A DNA stretch of 64,000 bases from Fimbriimonadaceae bacterium (GCA_019454125.1 CP075365.1:1048218-1112217), one strand, 5' to 3'; positions 32,304-42,258 are shown, counted from the stretch's first letter. Numbers and translations are program-made. The notes: a model not told the origin generated them from the letters alone.

Positions 32304-34430
32304 CTATCCTTCGGCGAGGGTCTTGACTTGGAGCTCGCGCAAAGTCAGGCTGCCCCCGCGCGGCAGGCGCACGCGCAGGAACCGGGCACGGACCCCGCCC
32401 GCCCGGTACGTTGCCTTCTGGTCGAAGGTGACAAAGCGGAGCTTCGCATAGGGCTCCCGAATCCAGATGCGGGAGTCAGAGACGGCTTCGCCCGTGGTCC
32501 GGACGTCGATGACCAAGTCGCTCGCCTCGCAGGAATCTGCGTGGAGTGTCACCTCGCCGACGAGGAGGTCGCGTCCAAGGTCCACTTCGAGCCAAGCGTT
32601 GTCCCCTTCCAGGGTGACAGTGGTGTCAGCGTTCCCATCCACCAGAGCGAGCAGCTGGGCGGGGAAGCGGCCCCCGCTGTCGGTCACGGCCCGGTTCAGG
32701 GCGGCGTTCTCCTCGCGGAGAGGGCCGTTGGTCATGGGCACGCGCACCTTGATAAAGGCTGCCGCGCTGCGGCCCCGCGCCATCTCGCGAAGCACCTCGT
32801 AGGCGGGAAGCCAGGCGGTTCCCCGCGCCGTGCCCCGTTCCGCGTCGATCCGCACCCAGCCGTTCTTGCCGCCCGGGTCGAGGGTCTCGCCAAAGAGCGC
32901 GGTGCCGCGCCCCGCCATCATGTCGCCCTGCGCCCCCGTGAGCTTGTTCACTTGGCGGGCCGAAGCCGACGGTTGACCGTCGGCATAAGGCGTCAGCGTC
33001 ACGGACGTCTCTGAAAGGGGCTGTCCCGCATCGTCGACCAAGCTTAGGAAGAGCGTCGCCTCCGGCTTAAGCTGCAGGCCCGCCCGGGCGGCCAGAGGCT
33101 TGCCCGCCAGTTCGTTCAGGACCGCGACCTCCGCGCCCCCAAGGCCCTCGTTGGGCGTCAGGTTCAGTTGGTCCATTTCGGGCGCGCCCCAAGGAAAGTC
33201 GGGCAGGGGCGAAAAGGACGGCCAGAACGTGTCGTCCCGGGTGTCCGGGATCGCGCCGCCTCCGAAATCGATCCGCGCGGAGCCGTCCGGCGGCTGTCGC
33301 CACGAGTCTCCGAACACCGTGAGCGCGCGGAGCACACGTCTCGCGAGCTCCGCAGAGCCTGGCTCCAGTCCAGTGCCGTCGACCTCGATGGCAGGCTCCC
33401 CTTCCGAGGCCCGCCGGACGCGCATCCGGCACCCGTCGGCGGCGAACGAAAAGCGGCTCCGCACCAGGGCCTCGTTCACCTGGCCCACCCAATCGCCCAG
33501 CCCGCGGTCCCCGGAGATTCTCACGGGCTGGCCGGTCGCGTAAGTGTATGCGGAGGCGCCGCCGGTCTCCACGACGAGGCGGTTGAACCTCTCATCGCCG
33601 GCGATCGCCCGTGCGGGGATCGGCGCGGCGACCGTGGCCGTCTCGCCCGGGGCGACGGCAGGCGCCCGGCTTTCTGCCACCTGCCGCCCGTCCAGCGACC
33701 ACGTCACCTTCTGGGCTTGGGTCTCGGCGCTGCCGTAGTTCCGTAGGGTCGCGACCCATTGGCCGTCGCCCGCGGCGGGGACGACCGATTCGATCCGCAG
33801 CCCGCTCGGAGCGCTGGCCCTCGTGCCGCGCACGACCAGGCTCGGCCCTTCGGGCGACTCCGAACTCACGAATGCGCACTCGCCCTCGAACTCAAGCCGC
33901 AAGCCGTAGTTCCGGGACGGGTGCCTCGCCCAGTCCTCGACGATACGCCCGAGGCCCGCAATGACGAACTGGCCCTCTTGAACGACGCCCGCCGCGCCCT
34001 CGACATCGATCGCGTCCCGCTCTCCGGCAGCTCCGTTCGAGTCCCAAGCGCCGTTCGGCGCATGGGTCCAGCGCGCCTTCCAGGTTGCGGCGAAGCGCGG
34101 GGTCTTGTCCTCGGGGTCGATGGGCGGGTCGAAAGGTTTGCCCGGCCCCTCGCCCCAGCCGACGACCATGCGCCTCACTGACTTGAGCCGGGGAACGGAG
34201 TCCGAGGCCATCGTCAGCCGGAGCGCCGTCTCGGTCGGTGTGAACCCTTCGCCCAAGCGAAAGGTGTCGAAGCGCACCAAGACCACCTTGCCCGGGCCAG
34301 CCACGAGGATCGGGTCGCGACCAAGGTTGATCTCGGGTTGGCTCGAGTCCAGGACAGTGTCTTCCGCGGGGCCGAGCGTTACCGTGGCGGCCTCTTGCCT
34401 GGCGACGAAAGCGAGGACGAAAGCAAGCAT
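32304..34430 (-). CDS. Secreted DNRLRE-domain protein with C-terminal discoidin-like region
   Basis: 708 residues from ATG 34430 (MLAFVLAFVARQEA, a signal peptide). Residues ~15-215 form a DNRLRE-type beta domain: AATVTLGPAEDTVLDSSQPEINLGRDPILVAG and VLVRFDTF, then IVEDWARHPSRNYGLRLE, typical of surface or carbohydrate-linked proteins. A CARDB-like segment follows (VPAAGDGQWVATLRNYGSAETQAQKVTWSLDG). The end (LALVDGNADTTVTLEGDNAWLEVDLGRDLLVGEVTLH) resembles an F5/8 discoidin domain. No catalytic motif. TAGAAT lies 10 bases before the start. Likely a cell-surface or extracellular polysaccharide-binding protein. Confidence 0.8.
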   Translation of the reverse strand: MLAFVLAFVARQEAATVTLGPAEDTVLDSSQPEINLGRDPILVAGPGKVVLVRFDTFRLGEGFTPTETALRLTMASDSVPRLKSVRRMVVGWGEGPGKPFDPPIDPEDKTPRFAATWKARWTHAPNGAWDSNGAAGERDAIDVEGAAGVVQEGQFVIAGLGRIVEDWARHPSRNYGLRLEFEGECAFVSSESPEGPSLVVRGTRASAPSGLRIESVVPAAGDGQWVATLRNYGSAETQAQKVTWSLDGRQVAESRAPAVAPGETATVAAPIPARAIAGDERFNRLVVETGGASAYTYATGQPVRISGDRGLGDWVGQVNEALVRSRFSFAADGCRMRVRRASEGEPAIEVDGTGLEPGSAELARRVLRALTVFGDSWRQPPDGSARIDFGGGAIPDTRDDTFWPSFSPLPDFPWGAPEMDQLNLTPNEGLGGAEVAVLNELAGKPLAARAGLQLKPEATLFLSLVDDAGQPLSETSVTLTPYADGQPSASARQVNKLTGAQGDMMAGRGTALFGETLDPGGKNGWVRIDAERGTARGTAWLPAYEVLREMARGRSAAAFIKVRVPMTNGPLREENAALNRAVTDSGGRFPAQLLALVDGNADTTVTLEGDNAWLEVDLGRDLLVGEVTLHADSCEASDLVIDVRTTGEAVSDSRIWIREPYAKLRFVTFDQKATYRAGGVRARFLRVRLPRGGSLTLRELQVKTLAEG

Positions 34431-34485
34431 TGCTACGATGATTCTAGACGTGCGGCCACGCAAGGTGGCGCGGTCCGGCCCCCGC

Positions 34486-35235
34486 CTAAGGGAGGCACGC
34501 GGCGATATGGATCCTGTCGCTCCGCTTGCGCGGCGGGTCCAAGGTGTAGCTGTTGAAGCTTCGGATCTCGACAAATCCAGCCTCGGCGAGGTACGCCCGG
34601 ACCTCCTCCTCGGGGTGCGCCCGTTGCACGTGTGTCTCGTGCATGACCACCCCGTCCCGCTCGAACTCCATGGCCACATGGATCACGCGCGTGCCGGGGT
34701 CGTAGTCGCCCTTCCACTTGTAGCGGATCGGCGCCTTGGCGCGGCTCTCGCTCTGGTCGAACATCTTCTTCTCGAACGCGTAGGCGGTGTTGAGGTCGAA
34801 GATGAAGGTGCCGCCCGGGCTGAGGTGCGCGGCCACACGCGCCAGTCCGAGCCGTAGCCGGCCCGGGTCCACAACGTAGTTCAAGCTGTCAAAGAACGAA
34901 TAGGCCCCGTCGAACCGACGGCCGAGCGCGAGTTCGGCGACGTCTGCCACGTGGTAGTCGATCTCCAGACGCCCGGCCTCAGCCTTCCTCTTAGCCTCCT
35001 TGACCATCGCCTCGCTGAGGTCGAAGCCGGTCAGGCAATAGCCCTTCGCGTCCAGCATCTCGGCGACCGTCCCCGTGCCGCAACACACGTCGAGCAGCGT
35101 CGCGGGATCCGCGTCGAGTTGCAAGAGCAAGAGCTCGTAATAGCTCACCCACATGTCGTACGGCACGTTCTGCATGAGCACGTCGTAGTGCTCCGCGATT
35201 GGGCCGAAGCTGGCTAGCTGGTCCGATCTACGCAT
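34486..35235 (-). CDS. Class I SAM-dependent methyltransferase
   Basis: 249 residues from ATG 35235 (MRRSDQLASFGPIAEHYDVLM). Motif I is LLDVCCGTGTVAEMLDAKGY, followed by the acidic FDLSEAMVKEAKRKA, DVAELALGRRFDGAYSFFDSLNYV and LSPGGTFIFDLNT. This is the methyltransf_25 type that methylates small molecules; substrate unknown. The first 22 bases overlap the end of the polyprenyl synthase gene, so translation is likely coupled and the substrate might be isoprenoid or quinone related. Confidence 0.9.
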   Translation of the reverse strand: MRRSDQLASFGPIAEHYDVLMQNVPYDMWVSYYELLLLQLDADPATLLDVCCGTGTVAEMLDAKGYCLTGFDLSEAMVKEAKRKAEAGRLEIDYHVADVAELALGRRFDGAYSFFDSLNYVVDPGRLRLGLARVAAHLSPGGTFIFDLNTAYAFEKKMFDQSESRAKAPIRYKWKGDYDPGTRVIHVAMEFERDGVVMHETHVQRAHPEEEVRAYLAEAGFVEIRSFNSYTLDPPRKRSDRIHIAACLP

Positions 35236-36080
35236 CGTGTCGCGATCTCGATGAGAAGGGTGGGGTCCCCGGGCGCGTCCTGCAGGCCGGAGACGGCGTG
35301 GGCGAGAAGGGTATGGGCCTCCAGGCGGCTCGCCTCCACGCCAATCTTCGCAGGGTAGGTGGCTTTGGAGCGTTCGCGGTCCGATCCCCCGGCTTTGCCA
35401 AGTTGCTCTGTGGTCGCGGTCTCGTTGAGGACATCGTCGATGATTTGGAACGCAAGTCCGACTGTCGCGCCAAATTCTCTCAAGCAAGCGACAACGCCCT
35501 CCGGTGCACCGGCGCAAAGACCTCCCACCGCGCACGCGCAGGCGATGAGCGCGCCGGTCTTCTTTTGGTGTATCTCGCGAAGGGCCTCGAGGGTGGTCTC
35601 TTGGCCCTCCGCCTCTAGGTCGAGCGTTTCACCGCCGACCAGACCGTCGCTCCCGGTCGCTCGGGCAAGCTCGGCGAGGGCGGACGGAGGCGCGGTGGAT
35701 TCGGCCAAGGTTCGGAACGCGAGGGCGAAGAGGGCGTCCCCGGCCAACACCGCAGTCGCTTCGTCGAACGCCCGGTGGACGGTCGGTCGCCCGCGACGAA
35801 GGTCGTCGTCGTCCAAGGCGGGCAAATCGTCGTGGACGAGGGAAAAGCAGTGGGTGAACTCGATGGCGCAGGCCGCGTCGAGCGCCGAAACGGCCTCGCC
35901 ACCGGCGGCCACCGCGGCTGCGAGGCACATCGCCGGGCGCAGGCGCTTGCCTCCACCCAAGACTGCGTAGCGCATCGCGCGGTGCAGCCGTGAAGGGGAA
36001 GTGTCTTCCGGAGGGAGGAGCGTCCCGAGGCGCGCGTCTACTGTGGCGACGACCTCGGCCCATGGCTCTGTAAGGAGCAC
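35214..36080 (-). CDS. ispA: Polyprenyl (farnesyl/geranylgeranyl) diphosphate synthase
   Basis: 288 residues. Head-to-tail prenyl transferase that condenses isopentenyl diphosphate with allylic diphosphates. The first Asp-rich motif is D84-D85-LPALD-DD-LRRGRPT with the two-residue insertion of short-chain bacterial enzymes. GGGKRLRPA is the diphosphate-binding block. The second motif is DDVLN (215-219), where Asn replaces the usual last Asp, followed by QLGKAGGSDRERSKATYP. Short-chain product (C15-C20) is expected. It precedes and overlaps the methyltransferase gene. Confidence 0.9.
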   Translation of the reverse strand: MLLTEPWAEVVATVDARLGTLLPPEDTSPSRLHRAMRYAVLGGGKRLRPAMCLAAAVAAGGEAVSALDAACAIEFTHCFSLVHDDLPALDDDDLRRGRPTVHRAFDEATAVLAGDALFALAFRTLAESTAPPSALAELARATGSDGLVGGETLDLEAEGQETTLEALREIHQKKTGALIACACAVGGLCAGAPEGVVACLREFGATVGLAFQIIDDVLNETATTEQLGKAGGSDRERSKATYPAKIGVEASRLEAHTLLAHAVSGLQDAPGDPTLLIEIATRCVDRTS

Positions 36081-36112
36081 GCTTCTGAGTCTACCAGCGG
36101 GGCTCGGCGGGT

Positions 36113-37231
36113 TCAGGAACGCCAGGATCGGTAGAAATGCCCGCGCGCGCGGCGCACGGTCTCGACTGCGCCGGGGCCGACGGCGTTGATGTGCCCCATC
36201 TTCCTGCCCGGCCTACTCTCGCCCTTGCCGTACCAGTGGAACCGGGCCTCGGGCACCGCCTCCAACATGGCCCGCATGGCGGGCCGCCAGTCGCCGGACC
36301 CTTCGCCGGGGGTTCCTTGGCCGAGAATGTTCGCCATGGCCGCCAGCTGCCCCTCCGGCTCGACGCACGGGGCGCCCATTGCCAAACGCACGTGCTGCTC
36401 GAATTGGCTCACCCCGCCCCAATCGAGGGTGTAGTGGCCCGTGTTGTGCGGCCTCGGCGCGATCTCGTTGACCTGGAACGAGCCGTCCTCCAGTTCGAAA
36501 AGCTCGACCCCAAAGAGCCCGAAACCCTCGACCGCCTCGACCGCGGCGATGGCGATCTCGCTTGCTTCGACGTCGGCCGGGTAAACGACGTCGCAGACAT
36601 GGTCGACCTGCTCGGTGACCATTGTCGGGAAGGTCCCCGTCTCGCTCGGCGAGCGGTAAACCATCACCGCCAGCTCACGGCGGAACGGCACGTACTCTTC
36701 GGCGAGCCAGCCCCCCCCTTGCCAAAAGTCCGTGAACGCGTGCAAGTCCGCTTCGGAGCGGACGGTGCGGGTGCCTTTCCCGTCGTAGCCGCCAAAACGC
36801 GCTTTGATCACGTACGGCGTCGTGAAAGCGGAGGCGTCGGCGGCGCTTGTGAGGGCGATGGCGTGCGGGCTTGGGACGGATGCGGCGGCCAACCTCTCCC
36901 GCTGGCGCAGCTTGTCGTTGATCCAGCCGAGCGTCTGCCAACCAGGCGTCACCGCCGTTGCGGCGCGGCCCGCCGCCAGGACTCCCGCTTCGAGCACGTC
37001 CGCCGGGATGAACTCGTTCTCCAGCGTCACGCTGTGGCAACGGCGGCAGACTTCGGCAATCGCCTCGGCGTCGTCGAGCGGGCCCTCAATGGAGTCTGCA
37101 ACATGCCCGGCCGGGGTGCCGCGGCCGGGGTCTAGCGAGAGGCAACGCAACCCCATCCGTTGCGCGGCCATGATCGTCATCCGCGCGAGTTGGCCCCCGC
37201 CGAGAAGGCCAAGGTCGTAATCGAACGCCAA
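36113..37231 (-). CDS. purK: N5-carboxyaminoimidazole ribonucleotide synthase
   Basis: 372 residues. ATP-dependent carboxylation of AIR in purine synthesis. ATP-grasp architecture: LGLLGGGQLARMTIMAA, ENEFIPADVLE, YVIKARFGGYDGKGTRTV, FGVELFELEDGSFQVNEIAPRPHNTGHYT, and C-terminal HWYGKGESRPGRKMGHINAVG. The TTG start has GACAAT eight bases upstream and no Shine-Dalgarno sequence. purE is not adjacent; purC lies at 51538. Good match in length. Confidence 0.95.
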   Translation of the reverse strand: MAFDYDLGLLGGGQLARMTIMAAQRMGLRCLSLDPGRGTPAGHVADSIEGPLDDAEAIAEVCRRCHSVTLENEFIPADVLEAGVLAAGRAATAVTPGWQTLGWINDKLRQRERLAAASVPSPHAIALTSAADASAFTTPYVIKARFGGYDGKGTRTVRSEADLHAFTDFWQGGGWLAEEYVPFRRELAVMVYRSPSETGTFPTMVTEQVDHVCDVVYPADVEASEIAIAAVEAVEGFGLFGVELFELEDGSFQVNEIAPRPHNTGHYTLDWGGVSQFEQHVRLAMGAPCVEPEGQLAAMANILGQGTPGEGSGDWRPAMRAMLEAVPEARFHWYGKGESRPGRKMGHINAVGPGAVETVRRARGHFYRSWRS

Positions 37232-37312
37232 AACGTCCTATTGTCCCTTGCGACGGCACGTTTGTTAAGGCAAGACCCTTGCTGCTCTTGCTTTAGCCCT
37301 AGAGCAGCGACC

Positions 37313-39145
37313 ATGATCAGAAGTTCCTCAGGTGCACAAGACACTGATATGAGAAAGTACGTCTTGTCCGGAGTCTGGTCGGGTGTGTTAGCCGTTGTCA
37401 CCCTGAGCGCCGTCGCCTTTGGCATCCTCTTCCTCAGGTTGGGCGGCAGCTGGGAAACGGGCTCGTCACAGGCCCCCGCGACTGGGGGCGGCTCGTTTTG
37501 GAGCCGCTTGGACTCCGTGTACACACCGCGCATCGCCTGCATGGGCTTCGAACAGCCGGTCGTGTGGCTGCACTTGGTGTCCGACATGCTGATCGGGATC
37601 GCGTACTTCTCCATCCCGATTGCGCTCCTCACCTTTGCCCTGAAGCGTAAGGACTTAGGGTTCAACTGGGTCATCTGGCTTTTCGCTGTGTTCATCTTGG
37701 CTTGCGGCACGACCCACTTCTTTGGTGTTGCGAACCTGTGGACGCCCCTTTATAAAATCGATGGCTTGGTGAAGGCGGTGACCGCCTTTGTTTCCATCGT
37801 GACGGCCATCGTGCTCTGGCCTTTGATCCCGCACGCTCTTGCCGTGCCGAGCCCGGCGATGCTCGAGCGGCAGGTCGCGGAGCGCACGGCCCAATTGGCC
37901 GAGACGAACGAAAACTTAACTGCAGAAGTCGCCGCACGTCGGCTCGCCGAGGCCGAGAACCAGCGCCTGCTCGAGAGCGAGAAGGCGGCCAGGGCCGAGG
38001 CCGAGCGGCTCAACCAGGTCAAGGACGACTTTGTCTCGACGCTCTCCCACGAGCTCCGGACGCCTTTGACCGCCATCCTGGGCTGGTGCCACATCTTGCG
38101 CTCGCCCCTGCGCGATGAGCAGTTGGAGGAGGGGCTCGCCGTCATTGAACGCAGCACCAAGACTCAGAGCCGACTTGTCGAGGACTTGCTTGACATGAGC
38201 CGGATCGCCTCGGGCAAGCTCACGATCGCTTCCGAACCGATCCTCCTGGCTGCGCCGACCCGGGCGGCGATCGAAACGATACAGCCCACCGCGGACGCGA
38301 AGTCAATCCGCATCCATGCCAGGGGTCTGGAAGAGACCTGCATGGTACTTGGCGACTTCGACCGGCTCCAGCAAGTGGTCTGGAACCTCCTTTCAAACGC
38401 GGTTAAGTTCAGTCAGCCCGGCTCCACGGTCACGCTTAGTCTGACCTCGGAAGAGAACACATGTGAGCTTAGGGTGCGAGACGAGGGCAAGGGTATCTCG
38501 CCCGAGTTCCTGCCCCAGGTCTTCGAGCGATTCAAGCAGGCCGACTCCTCGACGACCCGCGAGACGGGTGGGCTGGGCATCGGGCTTTCGGTAGCGCGGC
38601 ATATCGTCGAGCTTCACGGGGGCACGCTAACCGCGCACAGTGACGGGCTGGGCGCCGGGGCCGTGTTCTCGTTGCGCTTGCCGATCTTCGCTCCTTCGCC
38701 GCATGAAGCGGTGAGCGTCCCGACCTTCGAGTCCCCGAGCAATTTCTTGCTCGAGGGGCTGCACATTCTGGTGGTCGATGACGAGGAGGACACGCTGGAG
38801 ATGGTGAAGACGCTCCTGGAGCGCCACGGCGCGACCGTGACCGCCTGCCGATCGGTCAACGAGGGCTTCGTGCAGCTGGTCACCGCGCGTCCCCACCTTT
38901 TGGTTAGTGACATTGGGATGCCGAGCACCGACGGCTACGACTTCATGCGGATGGTGCGCGATTTGCCAGACAGCGAGCTGCGCCAGGTGCCGGCCCTCGC
39001 CCTCACGGCCTATGCGCGTCCGGACGACCGGCTGACCGCGATCCGCGCTGGCTACGACTGGCACCTGGGCAAGCCTTTCCCGCCGAACGAGCTCGTAGAG
39101 ACCATCGCCTGGCTGGCCGTGACTAAAGGCTCCGCGCGTCCGTGA
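37313..39145 (+). CDS. Hybrid histidine kinase with ethylene-receptor-like sensor
   Basis: 610 residues. The N-terminal membrane domain (residues ~20-175) matches plant ETR1: [19 protein letters not shown] and [17 protein letters not shown]. Relative to ETR1, D91, Y98, I101, P102, C131 and H135 fall at a constant offset from D25, Y32, I35, P36, C65 and H69, the copper/ethylene-binding residues. A coiled coil (185-235) leads to the kinase: H-box SHELRTP (H246), N-box [10 protein letters not shown] boxes DEGKG and GLGIGLS. A C-terminal receiver (485-600) has DD at 489-490 and phospho-acceptor D533. No separate response regulator is adjacent. Start could also be ATG 37349. The 3' end overlaps convergent leuC by 23 bases. 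Confidence 0.9.
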   Translation: MIRSSSGAQDTDMRKYVLSGVWSGVLAVVTLSAVAFGILFLRLGGSWETGSSQAPATGGGSFWSRLDSVYTPRIACMGFEQPVVWLHLVSDMLIGIAYFSIPIALLTFALKRKDLGFNWVIWLFAVFILACGTTHFFGVANLWTPLYKIDGLVKAVTAFVSIVTAIVLWPLIPHALAVPSPAMLERQVAERTAQLAETNENLTAEVAARRLAEAENQRLLESEKAARAEAERLNQVKDDFVSTLSHELRTPLTAILGWCHILRSPLRDEQLEEGLAVIERSTKTQSRLVEDLLDMSRIASGKLTIASEPILLAAPTRAAIETIQPTADAKSIRIHARGLEETCMVLGDFDRLQQVVWNLLSNAVKFSQPGSTVTLSLTSEENTCELRVRDEGKGISPEFLPQVFERFKQADSSTTRETGGLGIGLSVARHIVELHGGTLTAHSDGLGAGAVFSLRLPIFAPSPHEAVSVPTFESPSNFLLEGLHILVVDDEEDTLEMVKTLLERHGATVTACRSVNEGFVQLVTARPHLLVSDIGMPSTDGYDFMRMVRDLPDSELRQVPALALTAYARPDDRLTAIRAGYDWHLGKPFPPNELVETIAWLAVTKGSARP

Positions 39146-40505
39146 GCCGACCGGTCAGGGCGGTCGCGGCGGCCGTGAGCGGCGAGACCAAGTGAGTCCG
39201 AGCGCCGGGGCCCTGACGGCCTTCATAGGGCCGGTTCGAGGTCGAAGCGCTCCGGTGGCCCGGCTTCACGATGTCGCCGTTCATGCCCAGGCACATCGAG
39301 CAACCCGCCCTGTGCCACTCGAATCCCGCCTCCCTGAACACGTCCGCAAGGCCCTCTTTCTCGGCCTGGTCGCGGACGCTGGCGCTCCCCGGAACCACCA
39401 AGGCGCGCAGGGTCGATGCGACGCGTCGCCCACGGACGATACGAGCGGCCTCGCGAAGGTCCTCAATGCGTGCGTTCGTGCAAGAGCCGATGAAGACGGT
39501 GTCGATCGGGAGCCCCGCCATAGGCGTGCCGGGGGTCAGCCCCATGTAGCGGAGGGCGCGCTCTTCGTTGGCGTCGTGCGGTTCTGGAACGGCCTGGTCG
39601 ATGTCGACCGTCATGGCCGGGGTCGTGCCCCAGCTCACCTGGGGCTTGAGCACGTCCACCGCGAGGGTCTCGGTCCGGTCGAAGACGGCCCCGGGTTCGG
39701 TGGGAAGGGAGAGGGCGTACTCCGCCATCCGGTCGAAGTCCGCGCCTTTGGGCGCAAAGGGGCGGTCGCCTTCGGCGACGTAGGCCAGGGTCGTCTCGTC
39801 CGGCGCCACCATGCCGGCGCGAGCCCCCATCTCGATGCTCATGTTGCAGATGGTCATGCGCCCGCTCATCGGTAGGTCCACGATGGCCTCGCCACGGTAT
39901 TCCACCACGTAGCCCGCGGCCCCGCCCGCTCCGAGCTTGCGGATGATCGCGAGGATGATGTCCTTAGCGGTCACGCCTGATTGGAGCCGGCCGCTGGTTT
40001 CGACCGCGAGGGTCTTTGGCTTGGTCGCTTGCCGCAGGGTTTGGGTGGCAAGGACGTGTTCGACCTCGGTGGTGCCGATCCCGAAGGCGAGGGCGCCGAA
40101 GGCCCCATGGGTAGAGGTGTGGCTATCGCCGCAGACGATTGTCAGTCCGGGCAGGGTGAGGCCGAGCTGGGGGCCGATGATGTGTACGATGCCCTGGCGA
40201 GGGTCGTTGTAGCCGAAAAGGGGCACCCCGAACTCGGAAGCGTTCCGGTCCAGTGCGGCAAGCTGCTTGCCGCTGAGGGTGGTCTCGTCAATCGGCCGGC
40301 CGTCTGTCGGCACGTTGTGGTCGACCGTCGCAAACGTGAGGTCCGGCCTCCGGACTTTGCGGCGCGCTTCCCGCAGACCGTCGAAGGCCTGGGGAGAGGT
40401 GACCTCATGGACCAGGTGCCGGTCGATATAGAGTAAGGCGCCTCCACCCGGGAGGTCTTCCACCTTGTGCGCCTCCCACACCTTCTCAAAGAGCGTCTTG
40501 GCCAT
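39123..40505 (-). CDS. leuC: 3-isopropylmalate dehydratase large subunit
   Basis: 460 residues from ATG 40505 ([15 protein letters not shown]) with GAGG upstream. LeuC isomerises 2- to 3-isopropylmalate in leucine synthesis with a [4Fe-4S] cluster. Visible are [75 protein letters not shown], and the cluster ligands in [17 protein letters not shown] and [10 protein letters not shown]. The small subunit gene leuD is not adjacent. The C-terminus overlaps the convergent kinase gene. Confidence 0.95.
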   Translation of the reverse strand: MAKTLFEKVWEAHKVEDLPGGGALLYIDRHLVHEVTSPQAFDGLREARRKVRRPDLTFATVDHNVPTDGRPIDETTLSGKQLAALDRNASEFGVPLFGYNDPRQGIVHIIGPQLGLTLPGLTIVCGDSHTSTHGAFGALAFGIGTTEVEHVLATQTLRQATKPKTLAVETSGRLQSGVTAKDIILAIIRKLGAGGAAGYVVEYRGEAIVDLPMSGRMTICNMSIEMGARAGMVAPDETTLAYVAEGDRPFAPKGADFDRMAEYALSLPTEPGAVFDRTETLAVDVLKPQVSWGTTPAMTVDIDQAVPEPHDANEERALRYMGLTPGTPMAGLPIDTVFIGSCTNARIEDLREAARIVRGRRVASTLRALVVPGSASVRDQAEKEGLADVFREAGFEWHRAGCSMCLGMNGDIVKPGHRSASTSNRPYEGRQGPGARTHLVSPLTAAATALTGRLTDARSL

Positions 40506-40680
40506 GGAGCCTCGATTGTACTGCCGCAACGATGCGTCTGCTGTTCCACCGTCCTCCGGTGTTAGGCGATTCTTACGTGCACAGGGCTCGTTTCTTACGG
40601 GGTTCCTACAGGGCCGTCCGTTCAACTAACAGTACGGAGCGAGAGCCACTAGCCTTGAGCCGTTAGGAGACACAGAACGA

Positions 40681-41325
40681 ATGAACACACTCTACTTTTC
40701 TTTCAACAATCCGGACAATGCGGAGAGGTTCGTTGGTGCCGTCCTTGATCGCGGCGCCAAGGATTCGGACGTCAGCGTCATCGCGCAAGAAGGCGTGATC
40801 CGCCGCGGCGACAAGACTATGGGCGAGATCGAAAAGACCGGTGAGCAAGGCATCACCACGACAACGGCCCAAGACGCGGCCAGCGGCGCCATGCAGGGCG
40901 CGGGAATCGGCCTTGGGATCGGCGTCCTAGCCGGACTTGCCGCCCTGACGATTCCGGGCGTCGGCCTTGTCCTGGGCGGCGGCGCGCTTGCGACTGCGGT
41001 CGCCGGTGCGGCCGGTACGACCGGCGCGGGCGCGATTGCCGGCGGCGTCACGGGCTTCCTTCGTGACCAGGGAGTCGAAGGCGAGGTGAGCGAGAACTTC
41101 GACCAGGACTATCGCGCGAACCACGTGATCGTGGGCGTCACACCCGATCCGGAGCACCTTCAGATGGACGAGCTCTGGAACCTGGCGAACAAGTACCACG
41201 CCACGCGGACGTCTGCGCCGATGACGGCGGGCGGTGGTATGGCGGTCGTCTCGGACCCGATCATGGAGGACCCGATCATGGAGCGTCCCGAGCCGATGAC
41301 GACCAGGGACCGTCCCCTGACCTAA
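40681..41325 (+). CDS. Glycine-zipper general stress-like protein
   Basis: 214 residues. The N-terminal ~45 residues (TLYFSFNNPDNAERFVGAVLDRGAKDSDVSVIAQEG) form a small alpha/beta domain like those of general-stress proteins of the YflT/DUF1269 type. A long Gly/Ala-rich membrane-inserting section follows (GAGIGLGIGVLAGLAALTIPGVG...GGVTGFL, residues ~65-125), then a second alpha/beta piece (NHVIVGVTPDPEHLQMDELWNLANKYHA). The tail has repeats DPIMEDPIME. AGGAG (40667-40671) precedes the ATG. A hairpin terminator follows the stop. Confidence 0.8.
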   Translation: MNTLYFSFNNPDNAERFVGAVLDRGAKDSDVSVIAQEGVIRRGDKTMGEIEKTGEQGITTTTAQDAASGAMQGAGIGLGIGVLAGLAALTIPGVGLVLGGGALATAVAGAAGTTGAGAIAGGVTGFLRDQGVEGEVSENFDQDYRANHVIVGVTPDPEHLQMDELWNLANKYHATRTSAPMTAGGGMAVVSDPIMEDPIMERPEPMTTRDRPLT

Positions 41326-41348
41326 AGACTTTCACCATCCCCTCCTCC

Positions 41349-41384
41349 AGGCGGTCCCACACCGGGGCCGCCTTCCGCTTTTCT
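41349..41384 (+). terminator. Intrinsic terminator after the stress-like gene
   Basis: AGGCGG-T-CCC ... GGG-G-CCGCCT stem (41349-41373) followed by TCCGCTTTTC. Confidence 0.6.
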
Positions 41385-41441
41385 TGGCCTCGGTGCCAAT
41401 CGGGACTCTGCCGAAAAGGTATCATGCGGGACTCTCAGTCT

Positions 41442-41527
41442 GGGGGTGTGCCCGAGTGGCCAATGGGAACAGACTGTAAATCTGTCGGCGAATGCCTACG
41501 CAGGTTCGAATCCTGCCGCCCCCACCA
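41442..41527 (+). tRNA. tRNA-Tyr (GTA)
   Basis: 86-base class II tRNA with encoded CCA. The acceptor stem GGGGGTG pairs with CGCCCCC; anticodon GTA is at 41476-41478 in a loop closed by AGACT/ATCT pairing; a variable arm (GTCGGCGAATGCCTAC) and the T arm GCAGGTTCGAATCCTGC are complete. The long variable arm is expected for bacterial tRNA-Tyr. Confidence 0.97.
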
Positions 41528-41693
41528 GGTTTCCTCTCAGGAGCCGCAAGCTTCGCCGCGCGTTTCTGCGCCGGTTAAAGTCGCGGGCGATGTCGCGGAT
41601 CCTTGGGATCGGCTGGGAATGGCACGAAGTTTGTGCTACCCAGAGGCCTCAGCGCCCGCGGGTTTTGATGCGCGGTAAACTCCTAAATCACGG

Positions 41694-41768
41694 GCCTTTG
41701 TAGCTCAGCGGTAGAGCATCCCCTTGGTAAGGGGAAGGTCACGAGTTCGATTCTCGTCAAAGGCTCCA
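41694..41768 (+). tRNA. tRNA-Thr (GGT)
   Basis: 75 bases with encoded CCA. Acceptor GCCTTTG/CAAAGGC, D arm AGCTCAGCGGTAGAGC, anticodon stem TCCCC/GGGGA with anticodon GGT at 41726-41728, T arm ACGAGTTCGATTCTCGT. It lies 166 bases after tRNA-Tyr; the stretch between holds no gene I can support. Confidence 0.97.
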
Positions 41769-41799
41769 GACATTCGATAAAGACCGCTAAAATAGGGTC

Positions 41800-42258
41800 T
41801 TGCACCCCTATCTCACGAATGTCCTTGAATTCGGCCCGAAGCTCATGGCCTACTCGTGCCGGCGTTTGCCGACTGAGAGTTGGGACGAGCCGACAGGGCC
41901 GGGGCGCTTCACCCCCCGCGAGATCCTTGCCCACCTGGCTGACTGGGAGCCCGTTTTCCTGGCCCGGATGCAGCAGGCTGTGCGCCTTCCCGGCAGTGTC
42001 CTGAAGGTTTGGGACGAGGGCCAGTGGGCCATCGACCATCGCTACGCCGAGTCCGATCCCGAAGCCTCTTTGGCCGCGTTCGCCAAAGCCCGGTCGGAGA
42101 CCGCCGAATTCCTGCGGAAAGCCCCGATCGAATCCTTCGCCGCTGCCGCGCTGCATCCGGAGAAGGGGCTGATGACGGTGGACGACATGGCCAACATGCT
42201 CTTGGGCCACGACCTCTACCACCTGGAGCAGATCGAAGAGGCGAGCCTCAGATACTAG
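41800..42258 (+). CDS. DinB-family (DinB_2) putative metal-dependent protein
   Basis: 152 residues of the DinB/YfiT four-helix bundle, whose members bind a metal with three His and often act as thiol transferases or damage-inducible proteins. The His triad candidates are REILAHLADWEPVF, and LLGHDLYHLEQIEEA near the end. The TTG start lies 31 bases after tRNA-Thr, with TAAAAT (41788-41793) ending six bases upstream and no ribosome site, so the mRNA is probably leaderless with its own promoter. Confidence 0.85.
   Translation: MHPYLTNVLEFGPKLMAYSCRRLPTESWDEPTGPGRFTPREILAHLADWEPVFLARMQQAVRLPGSVLKVWDEGQWAIDHRYAESDPEASLAAFAKARSETAEFLRKAPIESFAAAALHPEKGLMTVDDMANMLLGHDLYHLEQIEEASLRY

Noticed and set aside
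39123-40505. Search for leuD next to leuC
   Set aside because: No small-subunit motif appears in any frame nearby; leuD must be elsewhere, which is common and not reported as a finding.
40506-40620. Possible T-box-like element before leuC (GGTGGAAC on the minus strand)
   Set aside because: Only a short likeness to the T-box sequence; no specifier loop or antiterminator pair could be drawn.
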